A stretch of 64,000 bases of DNA from Psettodes erumei (taxonomy: Eukaryota > Chordata > Actinopteri > Pleuronectiformes > Psettodidae). Positions 9,801 to 21,093 of this stretch are shown here, piece by piece. Under the pieces are notes generated by a model. It had not been told where the DNA came from and ran no database searches. It worked only from the letters and a program-made list of their open reading frames with translations. Where the stretch lies: the NCBI GenBank assembly GCA_016785225.1, contig JAFBJZ010000612.1, positions 2,004,001 through 2,068,000 of the forward strand, in the 5' to 3' direction. The first letter of the stretch is position 1; each line of letters starts with the position of its first letter. The position numbers and the translations under genes were made by a program.

Positions 9801-12800
9801 AAGCTCTTTACTTTTGGCATCACACACACGACGTACACCAGGACTGCAGACTCTTACAGGGGAAGGTTTATCAGGCAGTGATTTCAAGTTTATTTGAATA
9901 ATGAATAAGGGAGGTACCAAGTTCGGCCAGCTAAGATGCCACTCCAGATATGCGTAGCACACAAAAAAATACCTGCAGTTCAACATCCATTGGATAATAA
10001 AGCTGTGTAACCTTTATGCAAAAGTGTCCACTTCTGAACACAACAGGCAGCTTCTGCAGCATAACTCGGTCTGATGTTCAGAATATGTTCACAGCCTTTA
10101 ATCAACAGGAAGTAACAGCTGTTTTATTTTGCGGCAGATGGGGGGGGTGTTGGTGATCGTCCTGCACAGCTTGCGTGGGTCTCTGCGGACCCGCCCTCAC
10201 ACCTACACCCGGGTTGCGCGCGTTTTTGTCCGAACCCAGACAGTGTCCCTGCGTGAGCTCCTTTTCGGGCCCGCAGATTTGTGTACGCCAGCCAAAGCCA
10301 GTGCTGCCGTTACTTCGCACTGACGCAGCCATTAAGGGCCAATCACGGTGAGCCAACAGGCGGGGGACCGGCGCAGTCCACCGGACACAAACGGAAGGAT
10401 GCGCCGATCACGAGTCGTCGAGCGTCACCTGTGCTGTTTGTGCCCCCCTCCCTGCCAGGTGCTGTATGAGGACAGTCAGATGGTGACCCTGACGGCCCCC
10501 TACATCGCTGGCTTCCTGGCCTTCAGAGAAACCCCCTTTCTCCTGGAGGCTCTGCAGCGGCTGCAGAGGAACCAGCCCGCGCTTCTCCCTCAGGTCAGCT
10601 TCTGCACACGCATGTTAGAGGAGTCACACCATGTGTTTCATTACACTTATTACACATGCAAGGTGAATTAACTTATTAACGCCTATTGTCACGATTTGGC
10701 ATCAAACCACTTCCGCTCCAAAACAGCCAAATAGCGTCTGTATTAGTATTGCTTTGTTACATTAATAAAAGAATCTTCATACCTGAGATGGGAACAGGTA
10801 TTTTTTTTTACCTTTATTGCCTGTTGTCACTAATTTGCATCATAGATAATAGATAATAATAGATTTATATCTATTTTGTATCTATTTTATGTGCTATACT
10901 CAAATTAGCACTCTCAACTTAATTTAGCATCTACTTGAAAGCAAAAACACACACCAAAAGTTTTATTTTGATAATTGGAAATGAATTCAGGCATTAAGGG
11001 GTTAAAATGTGACAACGATAATCTACTATAGTTCTTTACAAGAGAGCCAGCACTGCTTAAAATAACTTATGGTTGTGTTTTTTTTCTCAAAAGGCTTACA
11101 CAAACAATATACGAATGATTCAGTTTTAGTTGTGTTAATCGGCACATGTTTTACCATTTGCCTCCTATGCTAAGCTAAGTCGTTATTACCTGTGGTGCCA
11201 GAGGAAAGGCCACGCTGTGCACCATTGTGCTCAAGGGGGTTTCAGTGGTGATAAAACCTCATGTCAGTGTCAGACTTGCATCAGTACAGATGAACGAACA
11301 GTTAATCGGTGTTGATGCGATAACGTGCTGACATACTAAACGTGGAATTGGAAGAGTTAGAGGAGAAGAATATTAATTTGAGGATGTTGTCTCTGACAGT
11401 CATTGCAGTTGTGACCGTGCAGAAAAATAAAAAAGGCTCAGAGCAGGCATTTCATTTGATGGAGCACAGCTGGAGCTAATAACAATGTCACTGTGCTTTT
11501 CTCGCTATCACGTGCGCAAAACGGCCGAGAACCTGGGAAAAGTGGCAGAACTCACAGGGCTTCAGAGGGACACCTTTAACTTGGCATTTTTCAAGTTGGA
11601 GAAATGAACAGGCTGCGTTTTGAGTTGCAGATAAATGAATTTGAGCCCTGTCTTTGTTGTGTGCTCCGTCGGCAGGTGGTGTTAGTGGATGGGAACGGCC
11701 TCTTCCACTACAGAGGTGAGTCAAACTGGTCTCCACTGACCCGGAGAATGTTTTCTGCACCATTGGCGACATGGGAAGAAAAGCACAAGAGTGGGAAAGA
11801 GACAAATTGCGTGAACCGGTTGCTGTATGACTGCATGTCTGTCGGCTCACTGTCATGCCTTACGAGGACACGTAATAGTACCGAGTGATTTCTGGCAGAA
11901 GTTCACATGGGGTTGATGGCTGACTGTCGTAACATTGGTCCTCTTATTTTGAGAGATACGCTGATTGGCTGTCTCTGCTTGTAACAGAGTTGATTAAGAG
12001 GAAAGTCAGTTTCTCAGTAACTAGTAATACTGGCTGCAGGTCAGCCTTTACTGTGAGGAGAGCCTCCCTGTGCTTAGCTGGAGCATAACTCAGCATCCAA
12101 CATTGTGGCAAAAAGTGATTCACCCTGTGTTATGATATGATATGTGTATTTCAGGTGTAATTACATATTTTGTTGGGGAGTTGGGCGTTAAGCTGTTGTC
12201 AACCCTTGAATAAGAGTTCTCCTCCTGGAATAGACTCAGGTCCACAAACCTCCATACATCAGCCGACGCCAAGTCTTTAAAGGCACTAGATAGTGACCTG
12301 CCTGTTGAAAGAAGTCTGCTGATCAATACTTAATTTATATATAAGACTTAAAGGTGAGGCCATCAAGGTGTGCAGGTCAGTTGAATGCATTATGCAAGCT
12401 CAGATGGCATGAACTGTAGCCTGACCGGACTCAAATCTATTTTCTGTCAGCGCTGACTCGGTTTTTGTTCCTGTCACACTTTGTACTTTTGGACGCTGCA
12501 GAGTTCGGCCTGGCGTGTCATCTGGGAGTGCTGTCAGGGCTGCCGTGCGTGGGCGTGGCCAAGAACCTGCTGCAGGTGGAGGGTGTGCACAAGAGCGAGA
12601 CGCACCAGTCCCAGGTGAGACGCCCACCCCCCCAGTCGTCGTCCGTCCGTGTCGTCTCGAGGGATCGGGGTCGAGAGGCCAGTCCAGCTTTTTATTGATT
12701 TGATTCATAGAAGTCCAACTTCTTTACTTCCACTCCCTGGATGACAACCAGGACAGGGGACCTCCTGGTCCACTGCAAGCTCTGTAAAAAATGCTCTCCA

Positions 12801-15800
12801 GGTGGAGACGGCGTGTTTCCCGCACATGTCGGTCTTCGCTGCATATATTATATGAATCTAGACACACAGATGTAAACGGCGAGTATGGTGGTTATTCGAG
12901 TTCTTTTCTGTGCTGTAAGGACTCGTCTGTGGTTTGTCACACAGAAGACGTCAGTGCAGCAGAGATGCAGCTATTGTGCTGCTGCACAGTTTGTGTTTCT
13001 TTTTTTACGACGCGTGTCTGCTGTATAAGCTGCCAACCTTGATGAGAGTCAATAGATGAATTATTTAAGTTTTCAAAGTGTAATCACTTTTTCTGTCGCG
13101 CGTATTGCTCACTGCATTCTAAGAAAATAAGCAAATAGGTGTCAGAGAGGGACGAAGCAAAGGACAGAATCCTCAATTGCTTTTCAGCGCGTGCACCTGC
13201 GTGCTTGTCTGTTGGCGCACGCGCATGCAGTGTGTGTGTGTGTGTGTGTGTGTATTGTGGCATACGCTGTTTTGACAGTGCGACTTTTATTGCAAGCCAA
13301 GGCCCTCATTGTGTAGCTAATGCTAATGTGACTTCCTGCATACAAATGGCGCTGGAACAAATACCTGTTGGTATACCTGTGGGACAGCAGAAGCTGGATG
13401 TCCTTAATATGCAAATGTTCACTTTGTTTCAGTCTGGAGCCTCAGTGACCTGTGGAGGAAAGAACAGCGCCACATTAAAGTTAAGTCTGCCTGACGAGAA
13501 GGCATCTGGCTGCTGTCGCCAAATAGTGGCGTGAGCTTCGTCGTTTTTTTGGCAGGATTTTGGAGGACGAAAACAAACATGTGCCCCGATTGCATTTCCA
13601 CACGTGAAAAGCTGGACCGTCGCGCTGCGTTTAGGAGCAGCGCTTTGATCAGAATATTTTTGTTTTCTCATAAGACTTGTACATTTTCACATGGACTGCA
13701 GATGCATTTACTGTACGCATGATGTGGTTAATGCATGTGTCACCCCTGTTGAAAAAAGGGACGTGCAGTGTTTTTGGGTGTGTAGCCTAAAACAAACCTG
13801 CACTAGCATGTCAAAAACATGCAAATGTCTGATGTGACACTGATGTGATAATAATGGAGCTCAAGTGCTCTCCTTATGGAAAATGTCAGTATGCAAATTC
13901 TTTTGTCCATTCACTTCTTTCAGAGCAGTGATGGGCATTTCCTGTAACGCTGATGACGAGTGTTTTTCCAAAGGGAGCCAGGGTGGACGGCCTTAGCATC
14001 TAATCCACTCCTAACTCGGTTAGTAGGCAATACACTCTCTGCTAATGAGCCCACAAGTCCTCATATAGCTGTGTAACATGCTAATTCCATTATGTGTGGG
14101 AGTGTGTCCATCTCCTTCAAACAGTGTTAGAGGCTTTGGCGTCAGCAGACCTCGGCCCGTCTCTGCTGTATGAAGCAATCCGATCTGTCACGCGCGTGAA
14201 GTCACACAAGTCCGCTGATGCAATTCAGACTGAAATCCTCGGGCCCGGACATGTTCGTTTTAGGCGCCAGCTCGCGTATGCGTTACGCGCCCATGCTGCA
14301 TCTTTGGCCTCCAGCGATTAGCTCCGGATCAGTTGCCGCGTGTGAAACTGTAGAAGTCCGTTCCCATCCCCGCTGATGCAATTGTCACTCTCTTGGGCTC
14401 CTTCTGATTCGTCTGCAGGCACGCGCAGAAAGGCCACGCCTGCGGTCGACACCGGCTTTGGCGTTTGATGACCTGGTGGCGAAATGAGCTACGAAGTAAT
14501 CTTGTGAAACACGAGCCGTATCAGGCTCTCTACCAAACTTCAGAAAATTTGCTGGTTAGATATAAGATTAGCCATTACCGCCTCTACGGACACGCCGTCA
14601 CATGCCACCAACAAGTGATACACTGCCATACCCAATTAGATGTAATAGAGCGTGTATCCAAACACATTTCCAGCATGCTGTGAGTTTTCAAAAACCATGA
14701 AGTCTGAGAGAAGTGTCACTGAAGGATCCAGGCAGGGCTTTCACTATGTGGCAGTAATTCAATGTGCGCCTTCCAAGAGGAAAGGTGTCTGAGCGTCTTC
14801 ATGAGATGCAGGTACGCAGATCCTTAAAGGAATTCATGTACAAAGATGTGGGGATGGCCCCATGGTTAGAGAGAGCGTCCTGTATCCACAAAGTGACGGT
14901 CATGTCATGTTGCACACTGTCGTGCATTCGTCCTAACAGCTACAGTGTTTTTTTTTCTCACAATAAGTCGTGAGCTGAGCTGGAGCCTGAAGGGGATTAG
15001 CAGTTAGCGAGTGACAGCGGGTGCTTCGTGACATCCTGATCTTCCAACTTTGGAATAATCGCTGTTCATTACCTCCACTTATATTATGCGGCATGACAGT
15101 TTTGGAGCAGGTCAACAGGACAGCATGTAGCTTCTTTTATAAGAGCTGAAATATTTGTGTTGCTCTTAATATTGTTTTTGTTTTTTTTTAATCTAGATGC
15201 CAGTCGTTGAGCCTTTGCCACTCACTTTTTACTAAGTGGGAGAGATTGTAACTATCGCTAAATTCCGCTTTGAACAATAACACAAATACAGTATTAATCT
15301 TCCCATCTCAATCTGGGAAGAGCGATTCACGTGAACACCCAGAGAAGTCGAAGTATTCCTCAAGCTGTAGTCTGAGGAATCTGCGATTCCAGATTTGTTC
15401 TCTCTTTGCCACTAAACAATGGTCAAAACAATTTATTAGGATGAAGATGACTTGGGGTGTCTGTTAAAATACATTCATCCTGTTGAACAAATCCCTTCAT
15501 CGTGACCTGCCTTGTGTAGTTCCTCTCTCTTACTTTTGTTACTGTTCATTCCCCTGAGATGTACAGTAAATGTAATGTGTCTGTGCTTGAGCAGAGACAG
15601 GGGATGAAAGAGGAGAGAAAATGTTTCCTTTCTTCCTCTTTGTCCTTGATTCACTTTTTTGAAAATGACACCCTCGTTGCAGTTTCCTGTTGCTCAGCAT
15701 CCTTCTGATCCCGCCTCTGCCGCTCTCCCCTCCTTCCCCTTTCCTCCTCTCGCTTTCTTTTCCTCCCATCTCATCTGCGCCGATAGCCTGGCTCTAATTC

Positions 15801-18800
15801 AAACTGGTGTGTTATTGATGACTTGCTGTGTCTTTCTGCTGTTCTGGCTTCAGTCCTACACTTGCTTCCTCGGAGCCAAAATCTCTCGCTCTGATACAAA
15901 CGCACACACTCCGCTGGCCTCATCCCAGCCGGGATCGCGGGCTCCCGTGCGGCCCCTCCCATCTCCCCGCTGGCTGCTTGCTGTAATCAGTCATTGTCGA
16001 GTGGACACCTCATCCATCACGGAGGCTAAGCTGCCTTCATGGTCCTGGCCCATAACCCACAGCACCTGTCAACAGTGGCCCACGTCACTGGGTCTGACTT
16101 TGCTCCGTCTCTTTGACCGTAGGAGCAAAACTTTAGTCATTTTCAACATACCACTCATCACAAACACGAGGCATCTGTCTAATCTGGTTTAGGGTTTAAG
16201 ATTAGTGTCATCTAATCTTGTATGATTGATTTAGTACCAGATTAATATGAAACCATTAATACCAAAACAAACTTTGGAGTCAGTGCTGAGAATTTTATTT
16301 GTTGACCTAAGGCTTATTAAACGAGATAACATTTTTACATCCAACCATCCATTTGCGACACCGCTTGTCCGTTCAGGGTTGGCGGGGGTGCTGGAGCCAA
16401 CAGCTGACACTGGGTGAGGGTGGGCTCATATTTTTTCCATCTAATCTGAAACCAGCACCAGCAGTGTGTCTATATCGTTCAAATAAGGCAGCCATACCTT
16501 AAGAAATGTGCTGTGTCCCTTTGTGAGTGACCTTTTCAAAAGCCATCGAGCTATGCATTTTTTTTTTTAACAGAAACCTTTCTCTTTAATTCTTTACTTT
16601 CCAATAACTCTTGTAAGATTCCTGAATAAACACAGGCAGACGTGTCCAGGTGCAGTACAACAGGACCTCCTCTGTATCCCAGCTGAGATCGGAGGCAGAC
16701 CCGTCGGTCGTGCAGTCTCTGCAGTGCGAAGTAGAACTCGCGAAGGGAATCGAAACGGGCCTCTCTGTAGCGAGCTTTAGCAGTGGCTGGAAAAACTGTC
16801 TTGATGCAAGTCTTAGCGAAGCTCTGCATCAATCGTCCGTTTAGGTCCGAATCCCCTCTCGCTCTAGTTTTATGTGAGTGTTCTTGTTTGATATTGCCCT
16901 CACACAGTTCCTCTCCGGTAATTGGCGGCTCACAGTGCCAATTACTGGCAGATATAAATGCTCTGCTCATTTCTATCCCGCTACTGAATTTTAATCCAAA
17001 GATCTGGCTGTGCAATTTCTAACAATGGGCTCTAGGTTACAACTAGAAAGAGCTGAGATAAAATCCCCTCATTACATGATCTCACATATAGGGCTTTTAA
17101 AAAATATATATTTTGAGTGCTTATTATTAACAAAAACATTTTTTTGTTCACAAAATCAAAGAGTAATGGTTTATTCAAGGTTTTAAATGACTGCATTCAG
17201 CTTCTCGTGGCACTGTGGATGTTGTTATGGTTACTTTTTTATTCTTTGATGTGGCTCCGCTTGAACAGAGAGTTTCAGGTCCAGAATTTCGATTCCATTT
17301 TATTTTCCCCCAAATTTGTTTTGCTCAAAAAAGTTTGATGGAACAATTTTGACATTTGCGTTTAACCTCCACTTCAATTGGACATGAAAGCCAGAACACC
17401 TGGAGGTTAAAGAGAAAGAGTTTGTTTCAGTTTGCCACTGTTTGCTCCGGCACGTTGTACGGTTTTTTCCATTCGACTTTGATATTTGTTTGTCTGCCTC
17501 CACAGATAGCTGCGCTGCAGAGAGGAGGAGACAGCTTCCCACTCACGGCCGCCTCAGGCAAAGTGCTCGGAAAGGTGCGGCAGAAGACGGACGCGCAAAA
17601 ATAGAAACATGGTTTTCACCAAGGTTTTGTTGTGTTGCCGCTGACTTCAAAGACCGACACCCTGCTCAAAGAAAACTCGACAAACCGTGCATGACAGCCG
17701 CAGCCGCGGAGCGAGGTGACTGTTGAAGAGTAACCGGAGACTCCTTGTGTCCAGGCGCTGCGCAGCTCTGACCGGAGCTTTAAGCCCGTGTATGTGTCCG
17801 TGGGCCACAAGATCAGTCTGGACACAGCTGTACGCCTCACACACTCTTGCTGCCGCTACCGCATCCCTGAGCCCATCAGACAGGTACATGCACACACACA
17901 CACACACACACTTCCAGTCAACAGGGAATTCAGCAAAATCGGGGCTCCGGCAGAGTGGCTGAAAGGAAGCTTGTCCGGGAGAAAAGGCAAAAATCAGAAC
18001 CCTCTGTGATCAGATGAAACAGAAGTGGAGCTGTGGTGGAGCACCAGCAGTGCTCACTGCTTGTGGAACAGCCTCCTGCTGTGAACCGGAGAGGTGCGAT
18101 CATCCCGCCGCGTGCGCTTTGCATTCAAACGACCTTGGGAGAAGATGGGGAAAATAATGTTTGCAGTAATTAGAGATGAGCCAAATTTTTTGGCATATTT
18201 TTTCAGGACCAGTGCAGATAACCAAGGAACCAGTTTCAGACTATAAGACTATGATGTATGATGCCAACTGTCAAGGACTGGTCCAAGGTTTGCCAAGGAG
18301 TGCGTTGCCCACGCTGTTGCTTGCAGCTGTCATACTGGGAAACTCCTCAGACTAGGGAACGATCCAAACTGTTGAAGTAGCCCATGAAGTTGATCAGTAT
18401 GTATCTATTTTTGCACACTTTAGCAGCTATCGGTCAGCAGAATAGAAAATTGCCAATTCTACATTTGCCTTGAGTATCGGCCCACGTTTCTTTAAAAAGT
18501 GACCAGGCTGCACGATGTCAGAGCAGGACAGTGGCCGCTAGCGGAGAACAAAAATGAACCTTAAATACCCGCTTAACCAAATGCCTGGATTTCTTCAAAG
18601 TCCTTTTGTCACTCAAAGTTCCTTATGAGTGACACATTGAAGACGAATGAGTGGAGAGACGTGACAGAGGAGGTGAGGAGAGTTGCAACGTCACCAAATG
18701 AGAGAAAAGAGCTGTGTTCTGGGAGCATGGCGTGTCTCCCTGCAGTAGAGTTCAGCCCAGTGGACTTGGAGAATCTGAAGCTGTTGACAGGGATGATGGT

Positions 18801-21056
18801 GATGGCTTTGAGGCATGACCACCATCATCACTGTCTCGAAGATGATTTACAGCTGTCACAAGTCCTGTCAAATCAGTCACTGTTTTAATCTTTTTTTTTT
18901 TTTTAAAGGGTCATAAAAGTTTCATAACTGTCTTTTTGGGGAAGAACTTGACCTGAGCTGATCCCTCCTCCTGCCTCGGGCTCTTTCTCTTTCTGCCACG
19001 AGGCTGTGCTGTGCCTCTGCTGTTCAACGTGCTCTCACTTCAGCTGCACAGACACACACACACACACACACACACACGGTACAGTACGTACACACGCAGC
19101 TCAGTGGAGCCTGCTCGTCCCCTCCTGTGTGTGTGTGTGTGTGTGTGTGTGTATTTCATCAAAGTGTACGAGTGTGAAGTCTTCAGGTGGTGCAGCAGTG
19201 ACTGAATGTGGACATCAGTGAGAGCCAGGGACTCTCTCACCTTCCTCTGCCCAGTCACTCACACCTCCGTCTCAATCTTCCCATCTGTCCACTTGTTTTC
19301 CTTGCTTGGACTTCCACATTCCCTTTTTTCCCTCCATCTCTTGCATGTGCCCTGTCTTCATCTCTCCATCTCTCTCTATTCTCTTTACTGCTGACATCAC
19401 AGAAAACCCCCGCCCGCCACAGATCCAGCTCCGGAGAGCGTCTTGGTCGGATGTTGAACTCTGTGCGTAGGTCGTTCTTTCGAGGGCAGAGCCAGGATTC
19501 GCATCCCCGGGCTTTGAAACCTCAGTCACAACGCTCAAAAAGCCGTGAGCCTGACAGGAGGACTCAGTGAATTACCTGTCAGTCGTCTCTTTACAGTTTG
19601 AAGGCGCTCGACACTGACAACGGGCCAGGGTCAAATACAGATGTGCAAATGTGCCTGCTGTACACATGTGACTTGGCCGGACTCGGCAGCTAAAGGTCAC
19701 CGGTGTCTCTCCGGCAGACGTTGTGTTGCAGTTTGTGTCTCGCTGTGTTTCGCTGCCGGGACAGCGCACACAACGAGGGCACAGGAAATGTTTACGTATT
19801 CACGAGAGAGACGCTGCGAGAGTTAAATGGCATCAGCAGGAGGAGCAGGTTGTGTAGCAGATATGACAGAGGTGGAGTATACAGTTGTCCCGTTTGCATG
19901 AGGAGACGGGCGGATTAAATCAACGGAGCGGCGCTGGTTCAAATCAGGGGCAACAAAAATTTACTCAAGTCCAAAAGAATCAGTTACATTGTACGCTGTG
20001 CAGTTCAGTAACCAGTAGATGTCACAAACAGACTACATTTAGCTGCACGGGCCCGTTCAAGCTGAGCGTGCTTTAAGCATGTTTAATGCCCGAGAACGCA
20101 CTCGTGGTAAGCTGGAGGTTAGCCATGCTGACTTTCAGTGAGGCTCCAACCTTCGCATTGAAGTGCGTAGCTCCAGTCTAGCGCCGCTGGCGGTGCGTTC
20201 ATGTTTTTTTATGCTGCTGGCGAGCAGAGTCAGGAAGGGAAATGTGACGTTTAGCTTTTATGTCACTGTTGCTGAACAATTCCCAACAACCAGAGGAGGA
20301 TCTGGATCTGGAACCATTTACAATACTGTCCCTCTATATTTCTAATTTCTCACAATGGTGAAGAAATCCTTTCCAGGATCTGGATACAGATTTGCAACAT
20401 GCCCAAAGCTGAATCTAAATTAGACCAAGAACCACCTTTGGTAAAAAGAAATCTGTGAAATTCTCTCCATAACTTTTTGTATAATCCAGAACCAAAACCA
20501 TAACCCATTTGGTGGAGGTAATGAGCAAAATTATATGTACTGTGTATATATTCAAGAAATTTCCACTCATTACCTTTTGGATTAGTACAGGGTGTCAAAT
20601 GGTATGTCCGGTTTTAATAATGATGACCCACAGAGGTGAGTTCAGTCTTCTTGGTGTCTCAGCAGCTGGATGTTCATGTCCCTGAATCTCCAAATGAAAA
20701 CTTAACTCTGCCACCGGATCCTCTCACCTCACATTAGGAGGGAAATCACCCCCCCCCCACCTTCCACAGCCTGAGAGCTTCTCAGAGAGAAAAGATGAAA
20801 GGGAAGGATGACATCATGGCTGGATTCTGCAGTGAAGGCTGATGTGTGAAGGCACTGCAGCACAGTCCTATGTACCACAATGAAAAGCCCAAACACACCC
20901 ACACACGCAGGAGCACAGACTAATTCACGCCCCATCTGAGCCGTGCTTCCTGACACCATTAAATTCTCACACTCCTCCTGTACCTCACGCTTTACTTGAT
21001 AGCGCCCAAGGCAACATGTGAGGGGGAAGTGGAAGGCAAGCGGAGCGGTGGATACT

Positions 21057-21093
<37 letters not shown>

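Larger units (their letters stand above)
12615..17505 (+). other. endov: endov intron 5 (4,891 bp)
   Basis: Contains a GT microsatellite (13230-13253), a CpG-rich block (about 14110-14480), a degenerate teleost dispersed repeat (16337-16430) and a quiet stretch that may be conserved non-coding DNA (about 16895-17025). Open frames within it, including one of 177 codons at 15659-16192, lack recognisable domains. Confidence 0.85.

Noticed and set aside
14848..14905. tRNA-like wording (ggccccatggttagagagagcgtcc)
   Set aside because: A cloverleaf with proper D-arm, anticodon arm and GGTTCRA box could not be drawn; not called a tRNA or tRNA-derived SINE.
15659..16192. 177-codon open frame in endov intron 5
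   Set aside because: Lies between two secure endov exons. It is Ser/Pro/Leu-rich from CT-rich DNA, no domain is recognised, and an antisense frame overlaps it.
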